A DNA stretch of 50,268 nt from Pseudomonadota bacterium (GCA_023388715.1 JAEWFT010000027.1:1-50268), one strand, 5' to 3'; shown: positions 15,624 through 24,653, counted from the first letter of the stretch. Notes: generated from the letters alone by a model not told the origin. Program-made: numbers and translations.

Positions 15624-16754
15624 ATGAGCAGCATCGACTTCACCTCGTTCCTCAAGCTGATGGCGCACCAGAAGGCCTCGGACCTGTTCATCACCGCGGG
15701 CATGCCGCCGTCGATCAAGGTGCACGGCAAGATCAGCCCGGTCACGCAGAACCCGCTGACCCCGCAGCAGAGCCGCGACCTGGTGCTGAACGTGATGACG
15801 CCGGCGCAGCGCGAAGAGTTCGAGAAGACGCACGAGTGCAACTTCGCGATCGGCCTCGCGGGCGTGGGCCGTTTCCGCGTCAGCTGCTTCTACCAGCGCA
15901 ACCAGGTGGGGATGGTGCTGCGCCGGATCGAGACCAAGATCCCGACGGTCGAGGAGCTGAACCTGCCGCCGATCGTCAAGCAGCTGGCGATGACCAAGCG
16001 CGGGATCATCCTGTTCGTCGGCGCCACCGGCACCGGCAAGTCGACCTCGCTGGCGGCGATGATCGGCTACCGCAACGCCAATTCCACCGGGCACATCATC
16101 ACGATCGAGGACCCGATCGAATTCGTGCACAAGCACGATGGCTGCATCATCACCCAGCGCGAAGTCGGCATCGACACCGACAGCTGGGAGAACGCGCTGA
16201 AGAACACACTGCGCCAGGCGCCCGACGTGATCATGATCGGCGAGGTGCGCACCCGCGAGGGCATGGACCACGCGATCGCCTTCGCCGAGACCGGGCACCT
16301 GGTGCTGTGCACCCTGCATGCCAACAACGCCAACCAGGCGATGGATCGCATCATTAACTTCTTCCCGGAGGACCGCCGCGACCAGCTGCTGATGGACCTG
16401 TCGCTCAACCTCAAGGGCGTCGTGGCGCAGCAGCTGATCCCGACCCCGGATGGCAAGGCGCGGCGGGTGGCGATGGAAGTCCTGCTGGGCACGCCGCTGG
16501 TGCAGGACTACATCCGCGATGGCGAGATCCACAAGCTCAAGGAAGTGATGAAGGAGTCCGTGCAGCTGGGCATGAAGACCTTCGACCAGAGCCTGTTCGA
16601 GCTCTACCAGGCCGGCGAGATCAGCTACGAGGACGCGCTGCGCTACGCCGACTCGACCAACGAGGTGCGCCTGCGGATCAAGCTGGCGCAGGGCGGCGAC
16701 GCGCGCACGCTGGCGCAGGGCCTGGACGGGGTCGAGGTCGCGGAGCTGCGCTGA
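15624..16754 (+). CDS. pilU: PilT-dependent retraction ATPase PilU
   Basis: A 376-residue PilT paralogue that assists retraction under load. Walker A is GATGTGKST, followed by TIEDPIEFVHKH, GEVRTREGMDHAI and TGHLVLCTLHANN. The longer C-terminal tail and the PLVQDYIRDG segment in place of AIRNLIRE separate it from PilT. GGAG lies nine bases before the ATG. It probably shares the pilT transcript. Confidence 0.96.
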   Translation: MSSIDFTSFLKLMAHQKASDLFITAGMPPSIKVHGKISPVTQNPLTPQQSRDLVLNVMTPAQREEFEKTHECNFAIGLAGVGRFRVSCFYQRNQVGMVLRRIETKIPTVEELNLPPIVKQLAMTKRGIILFVGATGTGKSTSLAAMIGYRNANSTGHIITIEDPIEFVHKHDGCIITQREVGIDTDSWENALKNTLRQAPDVIMIGEVRTREGMDHAIAFAETGHLVLCTLHANNANQAMDRIINFFPEDRRDQLLMDLSLNLKGVVAQQLIPTPDGKARRVAMEVLLGTPLVQDYIRDGEIHKLKEVMKESVQLGMKTFDQSLFELYQAGEISYEDALRYADSTNEVRLRIKLAQGGDARTLAQGLDGVEVAELR

Positions 16755-16788
16755 CGGACCGCGCGGCGTCGGGCCGCGGGGTCCACGC

Positions 16789-16794
16789 TACAAT
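16789..16794 (+). promoter_or_regulatory. Candidate -10 box of a leaderless yqgE transcript
   Basis: TACAAT (five of six consensus bases) followed by six bases and the yqgE ATG. No Shine-Dalgarno sequence fits between them. This is the clearest example of the pattern in the window. Confidence 0.45.
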
Positions 16795-16800
16795 GCGCGC

Positions 16801-17367
16801 ATGGAAGGCACCGCGACGAATTTCGGCAATCACCTGCTGGTGGCATTGCCCTCGCTGCAGGATGGTGGCTTCGCCCAGAGCGTGGTCCTGCTGTGCCAGC
16901 ACGACGGCGACGGCGCGATGGGCGTGGTGGTCAACCGCCCGTCCGAATACACCCTGGGCGAAGTGCTCGAGCAGATGGGTATCGAGGGCGGCGACGCCGC
17001 CCTGCAGGCACAGCCGGTCATGGCCGGCGGTCCGGTGCACCGCGAGCGCGGGTTCGTGGTCCATGACGGCGACCGCGCCTGGGATTCCAGCCTGGCGCTG
17101 GGCGATGGCCTGTTCCTGACCACCTCACGCGACGTGCTGGAAGCGATGGCGAAGGGCGAGGGCCCGCCGCGCGCCCTGGTGGCGCTGGGATGCGCCGGCT
17201 GGGATGCAGGGCAGCTGGAGCAGGAGCTGGTCGACGACAGCTGGCTGATGGTGCCGGTGCGCGAGGAGGTGCTGTTCGAGCTTCCGCTCCCGCACCGCTG
17301 GCAGGCCGCGGCGGGCAGCATCGGTGTGGACCTGGTGAATTTTTCCGGTCAAGCCGGCCACGCATGA
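16801..17367 (+). CDS. YqgE/AlgH-family protein
   Basis: A 188-residue protein of the YqgE/AlgH fold (DUF179): GNHLLVALPSLQDGGFAQSVVLLCQHDGDGAMGVVVNRP is split over the first 60 residues, and GGPVHRERGFVVHD, LGCAGWDAGQLEQEL and the Trp-rich C-terminus follow. The biochemical role is not settled; the AlgH name comes from an alginate phenotype in Pseudomonas. It is coupled by ATGA overlap to ruvX, an arrangement conserved in many gammaproteobacteria. Confidence 0.94.
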   Translation: MEGTATNFGNHLLVALPSLQDGGFAQSVVLLCQHDGDGAMGVVVNRPSEYTLGEVLEQMGIEGGDAALQAQPVMAGGPVHRERGFVVHDGDRAWDSSLALGDGLFLTTSRDVLEAMAKGEGPPRALVALGCAGWDAGQLEQELVDDSWLMVPVREEVLFELPLPHRWQAAAGSIGVDLVNFSGQAGHA

Positions 17368-17831
17368 ACGAGGCGCCCGCCGCGATCCGGGCGGACGGCA
17401 CCGTGCTCGGCTTCGACGTCGGCGCGCGTCGGATCGGGGTGGCGGTGGGCAATGCCATGACCGGGGCGCGGGCGATCGCGGTGGTCGACGTGCATGCCGC
17501 CGGTCCCGCCTGGGAGCGCATCGAACTGTTGCGCCGCGAATGGCGGCCGGACGGCATCGTGGTGGGCGATCCGATGGCACTGGATGGCGGCGACCAGCCG
17601 ATCCGCAAGCTGGCCCAGGCCTTTGCCCGCGAACTGCGCGCCCGCACCGGCTTGCCGGTGGCAATGGTCGACGAGCGCAACAGCTCGCAGGAAGCGGCGG
17701 TGCGCTTTGCCGCGCAGCGTGCAACCGGTAACCGCCGCCGCCGCGATGCCGCCCTGCTCGACGCGGAGGCGGCTGCGGTGATCGTCGAGCGCTGGTTGGC
17801 CGCGCCGCAGGACGCTGCGCAGGTTCCCTGA
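17364..17831 (+). CDS. ruvX: YqgF/RuvX-type Holliday junction resolvase homologue
   Basis: A 155-residue RNase H-like nuclease homologue. The first catalytic Asp is in GFDVGARRIGVAVGN, the glycine-rich PDGIVVGDPMALDG precedes the Glu of VDERNSS, and the C-terminal RRRDAALLDAEAAAVI supplies the last acidic residues. In E. coli the homologue matures the 16S rRNA 5' end. It overlaps yqgE (ATGA). The pyrR gene that sits between ruvX and pyrB in Pseudomonas is absent here. Confidence 0.94.
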   Translation: MNEAPAAIRADGTVLGFDVGARRIGVAVGNAMTGARAIAVVDVHAAGPAWERIELLRREWRPDGIVVGDPMALDGGDQPIRKLAQAFARELRARTGLPVAMVDERNSSQEAAVRFAAQRATGNRRRRDAALLDAEAAAVIVERWLAAPQDAAQVP

Positions 17832-17858
17832 GCATGGCGGCGCGCCCGGGGTTTCGCG

Positions 17859-17864
17859 GACAAT
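17859..17864 (+). promoter_or_regulatory. Candidate -10 box before pyrB
   Basis: GACAAT lies seven bases before the ATG at 17872, and overlaps the alternative ATG at 17863. This supports the later start and a very short or absent leader. No ribosome site with good spacing is present. Confidence 0.35.
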
Positions 17865-17871
17865 GCACGCC

Positions 17872-18819
17872 ATGAACGCCCGCCAGATCGACGACCAAGG
17901 CCGCCTGCGCCACCTGCTTGGCCTCGACCAGCTGCCACGGGCGCACATGGAGGCCCTGCTGGAGCGTGCGCAGGCGATGACGGCACATGCGCGCGGCGGC
18001 ACCGCGCTGCGGGGCGCCCTGGCCGGCAAGACCGTGTGCACGCTGTTCTTCGAACCCTCCACCCGCACGCGCTCCAGCTTCGTGCTGGCGGCGCAGCGGC
18101 TTGGCGCGGACCTGCTGGCCTTCGATGCCTCGACGTCCTCGACCACCAAGGGCGAAGCGGACGTCGATACCCTGAAGACGCTGGAGGCCATGGGCGTGGA
18201 TGCCTTCGTGGTGCGTCATCGCCGCGATGGCGCGGTGGCCGAACTTGCCGCCTCCGCGACCCGGGCCACCGCGCTGCTCAATGCCGGCGATGGCCGCAGC
18301 CACCACCCGACCCAGGGGCTGCTCGACATGCTCACCCTGCGCCAGGCCAAGGGCGCCGATTTCTCGCAGCTGACGGTGGTGATCGTCGGCGACGTCAGGC
18401 ATTCGCGTGTGGCGCGGTCCGACCTGCACGCCCTGCGCGCGCTGGGCTGCGGCGAGATCCGCGTCTGCGGCCCGGCGGCGCTCCTGCCGGAGGACGACAC
18501 GCTGGCCGGCTGCGTCGTCGGCGATGACCTCGACGCGATGCTGGAAGGCGTGGACGCGGCGATGATGCTGCGCCTGCAGCGCGAGCGGATGGCCGATGGG
18601 CTGGTTAAGTCGCTGGAGGACTACCACCGCGCCTTCGGGCTCACCGCCGCCCGCCTGCGGCGCGCCGCCCCCGATGCCATCGTGATGCACCCCGGCCCGA
18701 TGAACCGCGGGGTGGAAATCACCGATGAGGTCGCCGACGGCCCGCAGTCGCGGATCCTGCAGCAGGTGTCCAACGGGGTCGCGGTGCGGATGGCGGTGCT
18801 GGAAGCGCTGCTGGCCTAG
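17872..18819 (+). CDS. pyrB: Aspartate carbamoyltransferase catalytic chain
   Basis: A 315-residue enzyme condensing carbamoyl phosphate and aspartate in pyrimidine synthesis. The carbamoyl-phosphate loop FEPSTRTRSSF, the SSTTKGEA loop and GDGRSHHPTQGLLDML are intact, as are GDVRHSRVARS and HPGPMNRG. An in-frame ATG at 17863 would add three residues. Neither pyrI nor the inactive dihydroorotase pyrC' follows: the gene ends two bases from the convergent mgtE, so its quaternary partner, if any, lies elsewhere. Confidence 0.96.
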   Translation: MNARQIDDQGRLRHLLGLDQLPRAHMEALLERAQAMTAHARGGTALRGALAGKTVCTLFFEPSTRTRSSFVLAAQRLGADLLAFDASTSSTTKGEADVDTLKTLEAMGVDAFVVRHRRDGAVAELAASATRATALLNAGDGRSHHPTQGLLDMLTLRQAKGADFSQLTVVIVGDVRHSRVARSDLHALRALGCGEIRVCGPAALLPEDDTLAGCVVGDDLDAMLEGVDAAMMLRLQRERMADGLVKSLEDYHRAFGLTAARLRRAAPDAIVMHPGPMNRGVEITDEVADGPQSRILQQVSNGVAVRMAVLEALLA

Positions 18820-18821
18820 GC

Positions 18822-20183
18822 TCAGCGCATGAGCACCAGGGTGGCCAGCCCGAGGAAGGTGAAGAACCCCATCACGTCGGTGACGGTGGTCAGGAAGATG
18901 CTGCTGGCCAGCGCGGGGTCGTAGCCGAAGCGCTTGAGGGTGACCGGCACCAGCACGCCTGCCACCGCGGCCATCACCAGGTTGAGCGTGAGCGCGATGA
19001 AGATCACCGCCGACAACCCCGCATTGTTGAACCAGGCCAGCACAATCAGCGCCAGCACCGCGCCCAGCACCAGGCCATTGAGCAGCGCCACCCGTGCTTC
19101 CTTCCACAGCAGCGTGCGGATGTTCGACGCGCCCACCTGGCCAAGCGCCAGGCCGCGGATCATCAGGGCCAGCACCTGGGTGCCGGCATTGCCGCCCATG
19201 CCGGCGACGATCGGCATCAGCACCGCCAGCGCCACCAGCTGGTTGATGGTGCCCTCGAAGCGGCCGACCACGCTGGCGGCCAGGAAGGCGGTGGCCAGGT
19301 TGATCGAGAGCCAGATCAGGCGACGCCGCATCGCGCGCCAGACCGGGCTGAACAGGTCCTCGTCCTCGTCCAGGCCGGCGGCGCCCAGCGCCTGGTGCTC
19401 GGCCTGCTCGCGGATGATGTCGACCACGTCGTCGATGGTGATGCGGCCCAGCAGCACGTTGTTCTCGTTGACTACCGGCGCCGAGACCCAGTCGTTGTCG
19501 GAGAATTCGCGGGCGACCTGGTCGTTGCTGGCATTGACGTGGATCGACTCCAGTTCCTCGTCGATCAGCTTGTTGATCGGCGTGGACGGATCGCGGGTCA
19601 CCAGGTCCTGCAGCGCGACCCAGCCCATCAGCTGGTGGCGGCGATTGACCACGTACAGGTGGTCGGTGTGCTCCGGCAGCTCGCCGCGCAGGCGCAGGTA
19701 GCGCAGCACCACGTCGACGGTGGTGTCGGCGCGCACCGTCACCACGTCCGGGTTCATCAGGCGCCCGGCGCTGTCCTCCTCGTAGGAAAGCACCTGCTCG
19801 AGCCGCTCGCGGTTCTCGCGGTCCATCGACTTGAGGATCTCGTCGATGACGGTATCGGGCAGGTCCTCGACCAGGTCGGCGAGGTCGTCGATGTCGAGGT
19901 CCTCGACCGCGGCGACCAGCTCGTCGGGATCCATGTCCGCGATCAGGCTCTCGCGCACCTCGTCGCCGACGTGGACCAGCACCTCGCCGTCGTCCTCGGC
20001 ATCGACCAGGCCCCACACCACGCTGCGCTTGCCCGGCGGCAGCGACTCCAGCAGGTTGCCGATCTCGGCGGGGGAGAGCGTGTTGACCAGCCGCCGCACC
20101 GGCCCCAAGCGGCCGGAATCCAGCGCGTCCGACAGCAGCCGGAGCTGGCGCGCGGTCTTGTCGTGGCGGATGGCTTCGGCCAT
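18822..20183 (-). CDS. mgtE: MgtE-type magnesium transporter
   Basis: A 453-residue dimeric Mg2+ channel. The N-terminal superhelical MgtE-N domain (about 10-130, many acidic residues) and two CBS domains (about 130-260, with LYVVNRRHQLMGWVAL and APVVNENNVLLGRITIDDV) form the Mg2+-sensing gate, and five membrane helices fill 285-453. The pore motif PIVAGMGGNAGTQ is present. The start at 20183 (MAEAIRHDK) is preferred over the 28-residue-longer frame, which is Arg/His-rich. It follows ptsI after a 135-base gap and is likely partly independent of the PTS unit. Confidence 0.95.
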   Translation of the reverse strand: MAEAIRHDKTARQLRLLSDALDSGRLGPVRRLVNTLSPAEIGNLLESLPPGKRSVVWGLVDAEDDGEVLVHVGDEVRESLIADMDPDELVAAVEDLDIDDLADLVEDLPDTVIDEILKSMDRENRERLEQVLSYEEDSAGRLMNPDVVTVRADTTVDVVLRYLRLRGELPEHTDHLYVVNRRHQLMGWVALQDLVTRDPSTPINKLIDEELESIHVNASNDQVAREFSDNDWVSAPVVNENNVLLGRITIDDVVDIIREQAEHQALGAAGLDEDEDLFSPVWRAMRRRLIWLSINLATAFLAASVVGRFEGTINQLVALAVLMPIVAGMGGNAGTQVLALMIRGLALGQVGASNIRTLLWKEARVALLNGLVLGAVLALIVLAWFNNAGLSAVIFIALTLNLVMAAVAGVLVPVTLKRFGYDPALASSIFLTTVTDVMGFFTFLGLATLVLMR

Positions 20184-20284
20184 GGGCACGCTTCCGTGGC
20201 GGGAGTCGTGCCGGGCGGCGCGACTGCAAGGGAGGTCTGCCGCACCCTGCAGGCGCGACGCGATCAACTGGTCATAGTGGAAGC

Positions 20285-20290
20285 ATTATC
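20285..20290 (-). promoter_or_regulatory. Candidate -10 box for mgtE
   Basis: GATAAT on the minus strand lies about 100 bases before the mgtE start, in the 135-base gap after ptsI. No strong -35 is seen. The leader shows no structure I recognise as a known magnesium riboswitch. Confidence 0.25.
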
Positions 20291-20318
20291 GCCGAGCCCG
20301 GGTGGAATGCCCACACGC

Positions 20319-22043
20319 TCACGCCAGCGGCGCATGCCTGGCCATCCAGCGCTCGATCCCGGCGCGGTCGCGCGCCCGCAGCAGCGCGGGCGCAGAGGCG
20401 CGCAGCGCGGCCAGATCCGCGCCGCGGATCGCGCGCCGCACCTCGAGCAGGGTAGCGGGATGCAGGCTGAGCTCGTCGATGCCCAGCGCCAGCAGCATCG
20501 GCACGAACAGCGGGTCCCCGGCGATCTCGCCGCACACCGACAGCGGGGTGGTGGAGCGCGCGGCGGTTCGCGCGATGTCGCGCAGCAGGCGCACCACGGC
20601 CGGATGCAGCGGGGTGTACAGCTCGCCCAGCGCCTCGTTGGTGCGGTCGGCGGCGAGCAGGTACTGGACCAGGTCGTTGGTGCCGATCGACAGGAAGTCG
20701 CATTCGCCGACGAAGGTCGGCAGGGCAAGCGCCGCGGAGGGCACCTCGATCATCGCGCCGAGCGGGATGCGATCCGCGATGTCGTGGCCCTCGCCGCGCA
20801 GCTCCGCCGTCACCGCGTCCAGCGCCGTCGCCACCGCGCGCAGCTCCTCGGCGCCGCTGACCATCGGCACCAGCACCCGCACCGGACCGTAGCCGGACGC
20901 GCGCGCGATCGCCCGCAGCTGGCTGCGCAGCAGGCCGTCGCGGGCCAGGCTCAGGCGCACGCCGCGCAGTCCCAGCGCGGGGTTGGGTTCGTCCTTCAGC
21001 GCAAGGCCAGTGCGGTCCGCCTTGTCGGCGCCGAGGTCGACGGTGCGGAAGGTGACGGTGCGACCGGTCATCGCGATGGCGGCGTCGCGGTAGGCCCGGA
21101 ACTGGGTGTCCTCGTCGGGCAGCTCGTGGCTGGACAGGTACAGGTACTCGGTGCGGAACAGCCCCACGCCGGCGGCGCCCAGCGCGTGCGCGGCGGTCAC
21201 GTCCTCGCGCGACTCGGCGTTGGCCCACAGCTTGATGTCCACGCCGTCCAGGGTGCGGCTGGGTTCGCGGCGCAGGCGGTTGAGCTGCTTGCGTTCGCGT
21301 CGTGCATCGGCCACCCGCTGGCGGTGCTCGCGCAGGTCCGCCGGGCCGGGCTCGCGCACGACCAGGCCGCTGCCGCCATCGATCACCAGCACGTCGCCGT
21401 CGTTGACCTTCTGCAGCGCCTGCACCGCGCCGACCACCAGCGGGATGTGCAGGCTGCGGGCCAGGATCGCGCTGTGCGAGAGCGGGCTGCCGCCCGACGT
21501 CACCACCCCGACCACGCCCTGCGCCTGCAGCTGCGCCAGTTCCGCGGGCGCGATGTTGTCGGTGACCAGGATCTCGCCGGAGACGCCCTGCAGGTCGGCG
21601 TCACGGCGCTGCAGCGCGGCGTTGAGTCGGCCGATCACCTGGTCGATATCGTCGATGCGGCTGCGCAGGTACGCATCGTCCATGCCTTCGAACACCCCCG
21701 CGATGCGGTCGCGCTGGAGGCGCAGGGCATAGTCGGCCGAATACAGCCCGGTGCGGATCAGGGTGTCGATGCCCTGCAGCAGCTCGGGGTCATCGAGCAG
21801 CAGCGCATGCAGGTCGAGGAACTCGCCGACCTCGTGTGCGAGCGCCCCGTGCAGGCGGTCGCGCAGCACCCGCATTTCCCCGCGCACGAGGTCCACCGCC
21901 TCGTGGACGCGCTGGATCTCCGCCTCCACCTCGGCCGGCGCGATCCGCGCTTCCTCGACCTCCAGCGCATGCGGAAGCCGGACCCGTGCCCGTCCCAGGG
22001 CGCTGCCGCGCGACGCGGCATTGCCGGACAGGAGCAGGCGCAT
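20319..22043 (-). CDS. ptsI: PTS enzyme I (phosphoenolpyruvate-protein phosphotransferase)
   Basis: A 574-residue enzyme that takes phosphate from phosphoenolpyruvate and passes it to HPr. The phospho-histidine is His190 in GGSPLSHSAIL, the PEP-binding barrel has GLFRTEYLY, the metal site lies in FLSIGTNDLVQY, and the catalytic Cys is in SVCGEIAGDP. The ATG overlaps the HPr stop by one base (TGATG). With HPr, an EIIA and HPr kinase but no EIIB/EIIC genes around, it probably feeds a regulatory rather than a transport PTS. Confidence 0.96.
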   Translation of the reverse strand: MRLLLSGNAASRGSALGRARVRLPHALEVEEARIAPAEVEAEIQRVHEAVDLVRGEMRVLRDRLHGALAHEVGEFLDLHALLLDDPELLQGIDTLIRTGLYSADYALRLQRDRIAGVFEGMDDAYLRSRIDDIDQVIGRLNAALQRRDADLQGVSGEILVTDNIAPAELAQLQAQGVVGVVTSGGSPLSHSAILARSLHIPLVVGAVQALQKVNDGDVLVIDGGSGLVVREPGPADLREHRQRVADARRERKQLNRLRREPSRTLDGVDIKLWANAESREDVTAAHALGAAGVGLFRTEYLYLSSHELPDEDTQFRAYRDAAIAMTGRTVTFRTVDLGADKADRTGLALKDEPNPALGLRGVRLSLARDGLLRSQLRAIARASGYGPVRVLVPMVSGAEELRAVATALDAVTAELRGEGHDIADRIPLGAMIEVPSAALALPTFVGECDFLSIGTNDLVQYLLAADRTNEALGELYTPLHPAVVRLLRDIARTAARSTTPLSVCGEIAGDPLFVPMLLALGIDELSLHPATLLEVRRAIRGADLAALRASAPALLRARDRAGIERWMARHAPLA

Positions 22044-22312
22044 CAGCTGCCCTCGTCGAAGCCGCGCTCGAACAGCGCGGCCGCGGCATCTGCCGCCTGC
22101 TGTTCGTCCTCGCCTTCCAGCCTCAGCACGACGGTCGTGCCCGGGCCAGCGGCCAGCAACATCACGCCCATGATGCTCTTGGCGTCGACCTCGCGGCCGC
22201 GCGCTTCCAGCGTGGCCTGGCTGCGGTAACCGGACAGCAGCTGCACCAGTTTCGCGGTGGCGCGGGCGTGCAGGCCGAGGCGGTTGGTGATGGTGAGTTC
22301 GCGGCGGATCAT
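22043..22312 (-). CDS. ptsH: PTS phosphocarrier protein HPr
   Basis: An 89-residue phosphocarrier. His15 in GLHARAT is the residue phosphorylated by enzyme I, and Ser46 in AKSIMGVM is the regulatory site for HPr kinase, encoded four genes upstream. Both sites are therefore available for dual control. It lies 36 bases after the EIIA gene and overlaps ptsI. Confidence 0.96.
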   Translation of the reverse strand: MIRRELTITNRLGLHARATAKLVQLLSGYRSQATLEARGREVDAKSIMGVMLLAAGPGTTVVLRLEGEDEQQAADAAAALFERGFDEGS

Positions 22313-22348
22313 CGGTGGTGTCCGCGGCGGAAGGAAGGGCTGGGCATG

Positions 22349-22741
22349 TCAGGCGTCGTCCATGATGGCGCCGTTGCGCGCTCCAGCGGCGGCCACGGCA
22401 GGCAGGTCGTCCAGCGGCAGCTCGGCGTAGTTCATCACCCGCAGCAGCATTGGCAGGCTGAGCGCCGACACCCGGCGGACCGGCGTGCCCAGCCGCGAAA
22501 GTCGCGCGGCGATGTTGCTCGGGGTGGCGCCGTACAGGTCGGTCAGTAGCAGCACGCCGTCGCCGGCATCGGCGCGCCGCAGCGCCGCGCTTGCCTGCGG
22601 CAACAAGGCGTCGGTGTCGCCATCGAACGGAACCTCGAACGCTTCGCAGGCTAGCGGCAGCTTGTGCAGCAGGCGCGTGGCGACGTCGATCAGCGCATGG
22701 CCGATGCCCGGGTGGGTGACGAGGAGGATGCCGACGGCCAT
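22349..22741 (-). CDS. Mannose/fructose-family PTS EIIA protein
   Basis: A 130-residue EIIA of the mannose superfamily. His10 in LLVTHPGIG is the phosphorylation site, and LLTDLYGATPSN is the conserved central loop. No IIB, IIC or IID partner is adjacent. A single-domain EIIA in this place probably signals phosphorylation state to other proteins rather than serving transport. It sits between rapZ and ptsH in a conserved proteobacterial order. Confidence 0.92.
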   Translation of the reverse strand: MAVGILLVTHPGIGHALIDVATRLLHKLPLACEAFEVPFDGDTDALLPQASAALRRADAGDGVLLLTDLYGATPSNIAARLSRLGTPVRRVSALSLPMLLRVMNYAELPLDDLPAVAAAGARNGAIMDDA

Positions 22742-22791
22742 CCCCGAAACTTAGCAGACGGCGGTGACCGGCAGGAAGCGGCGCGGCGCGG

Positions 22792-23652
22792 TCAGTCGAG
22801 CTCGCGGTGGTGGACCGCGACCTCCGCCCAGCCCTGCTCACGGCAGTGGCGGGCAAGTCGCTCCGCCAGGTACACCGAGCGATGGCGGCCGCCGGTGCAG
22901 CCGAACGCCACGGTGGCGTAGCTGCGGGTTTCCGAGCGCAGCTTGGGCAACCAGGTGTCGAGGAAACCCTGTACCTGCCCGACGTAGGTCTGGACGTCGG
23001 GCTCGCCCTCGAGGTGCACGCGCACCGCTTCATCGCGGCCCGAAAGCGGACGCAGGCGCGCATCCCAGTGCGGGTTCGGCAGCACGCGCGCGTCGAACAC
23101 GAAATCGGCTTCCGGTGGCACCCCGCGCTTGTAGGCGAACGATTCGAACAGCAGGGACAGCCCGGCGCCGCTGAGCCCGAAGCGGGTGAGCACCAGCCGC
23201 CGCATCTGGTGGACGTTGAGGTCGCTGGTGTCGAGCACCTCGTCGGCGATCTGCCGCAGCGGCTTCAGCGCCTGGCGTTCCAGCGAGATCGCATCCGCCA
23301 GCGCCAGCCCGATGTGGCTGAGGGGGTGGCGGCGGCGGGTATCGGCGTAACGGCGCACCAGCACTTCGTCGCGCGCCTCCAGGAACATCACCTTGGGATC
23401 GACGCCGGTCTCGGCGGTGCGCGAGAGCGCCTGGGGCACGTCGGACAGGTCGCCCGGGTCCCGCACGTCGATGCCCACGCCGAGCTTCTCGGGTGGGTTC
23501 GCGCTGGACGCGGTGCGGCGCACCAGGTCCGGCAGCAGATCCGCCGGCAGGTTGTCGACGCAGTAGTAGCCAAGGTCCTCCAGCGTTGCCAGCGCGACCG
23601 ACTTGCCGGAGCCGGACATCCCGGTGATGACCACGAGGGGCGGTGCGTTCAT
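22792..23652 (-). CDS. rapZ: RapZ-family nucleotide-binding protein
   Basis: A 286-residue protein with Walker A GMSGSGKS near the N-terminus and the C-terminal domain containing FAYKRGVP, NPHW and GCTGGRHRSVYLAE. In E. coli RapZ is an RNA adaptor and sensor that controls GlmS through sRNAs; in other groups the target is unknown. It overlaps hprK (ATGA), so HPr kinase and RapZ are co-translated. Confidence 0.96.
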   Translation of the reverse strand: MNAPPLVVITGMSGSGKSVALATLEDLGYYCVDNLPADLLPDLVRRTASSANPPEKLGVGIDVRDPGDLSDVPQALSRTAETGVDPKVMFLEARDEVLVRRYADTRRRHPLSHIGLALADAISLERQALKPLRQIADEVLDTSDLNVHQMRRLVLTRFGLSGAGLSLLFESFAYKRGVPPEADFVFDARVLPNPHWDARLRPLSGRDEAVRVHLEGEPDVQTYVGQVQGFLDTWLPKLRSETRSYATVAFGCTGGRHRSVYLAERLARHCREQGWAEVAVHHRELD

Positions 23653-24602
23653 GGGGTGGCGCGCTCCAGGAAATGGCTGTGGCGCGCCATGAAGGCCGCG
23701 GCCGGGTCGACGCCCTTGGATCGCAGGATATGGACGCGCGCGGCGGCTTCGGTCAGCACCGCCAGGTTGCGTCCGGCCATCACCGGCAGGGTGATCATCG
23801 GCACGTCGAGGTCGAGCACCCGGCGGCTGCCAAGGTCACCGGTCAGCCGCTCGATCCCGCTGGGCGAAGGCTCCATGACCGGCTTGCCCAGGTGCACGAT
23901 CAAGCGCAGGTACTTGTTCCGCTTGACCGCGGTGTCGCCGAACATCTCGCGGATGTTGAGCACCCCCAGCCCTCGCAGCTCCAGCATGTCCTGCAGCAGC
24001 TCGGGGCAGGCGCCGTCCAGCACGTCGGGCGCGATCTGGGTGAACTCGGGGGCGTCGTCCGCCACCAGGCGGTGCCCGCGGGTCACCAGTTCCAGCGCCA
24101 GCTCGCTCTTGCCCGAGCCCGACTCTCCGGTGATCAACACCCCGATCGAATAGATCTCCATGAACACCCCGTGCAGCACCACGCGCGGCGCCAGGGTCCG
24201 GGCCAGCAGGTACTGCAGGTGGTTGAGCAGTTCGTGCCCGCGCTTGGGCGAGCTCCACAGCGGCGTACCGGATTCCTCGGCGGCGGCGCGCAGGTCCTCG
24301 GGGCAGTCTTGGTTCTTGCTGATCACCAGCGCCAGCGGGCGGTTGTCGATGATCCGGTGGATGGTCTCCCAGCGCAGGCGCGCGTCCAGCCCGTCGAGCC
24401 AGGACAGTTCCTCGGTGCCGAGGATCTGCACCCGGTTGGGGTAGATCATGTTGAGGTAGCCGGCCAGGGACGGGCGCCGGGCGACGGTGTCGACCGCCTC
24501 CAGCACGCGCGTGCCGGCTTCGGACTGCCCCGCCAGCCAGCGCAGCCCCAGGCGCTCCTGCTGCTGCTGAAACAGCTGGCCGGCGGTGATGCGGGCGTTC
24601 AT
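23649..24602 (-). CDS. hprK: HPr kinase/phosphorylase
   Basis: A 317-residue bifunctional enzyme that phosphorylates and dephosphorylates HPr on Ser46. The C-terminal catalytic domain carries the catalytic-region His144 (LHGVFMEI), Walker A GESGSGKS at 159-166 and the signature RGLGVLNIREMFG. The N-terminal domain (about 1-130) is of the usual size. It lies 51 bases after hpf, where ptsN sits in the corresponding E. coli locus; there is no room for ptsN here. Confidence 0.96.
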   Translation of the reverse strand: MNARITAGQLFQQQQERLGLRWLAGQSEAGTRVLEAVDTVARRPSLAGYLNMIYPNRVQILGTEELSWLDGLDARLRWETIHRIIDNRPLALVISKNQDCPEDLRAAAEESGTPLWSSPKRGHELLNHLQYLLARTLAPRVVLHGVFMEIYSIGVLITGESGSGKSELALELVTRGHRLVADDAPEFTQIAPDVLDGACPELLQDMLELRGLGVLNIREMFGDTAVKRNKYLRLIVHLGKPVMEPSPSGIERLTGDLGSRRVLDLDVPMITLPVMAGRNLAVLTEAAARVHILRSKGVDPAAAFMARHSHFLERATP

Positions 24603-24653
24603 GGCGCCTGCGCCCCGCGCCGCGGGGCATGGGTGGGCTGCATCCGCCCCGCC

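Noticed and set aside
17125..20229. Open frame of over 1000 codons on the minus strand spanning yqgE, ruvX, pyrB and mgtE
   Set aside because: It runs antisense to, or out of frame with, recognised genes and reads as Arg/Ala/Gly/Pro-rich sequence with no domain. Such frames are expected at this GC content.
19395..22229. 944-codon open frame on the plus strand opposite mgtE and ptsI
   Set aside because: Same reason: antisense shadow of two conserved genes, with no start signal or recognisable fold.
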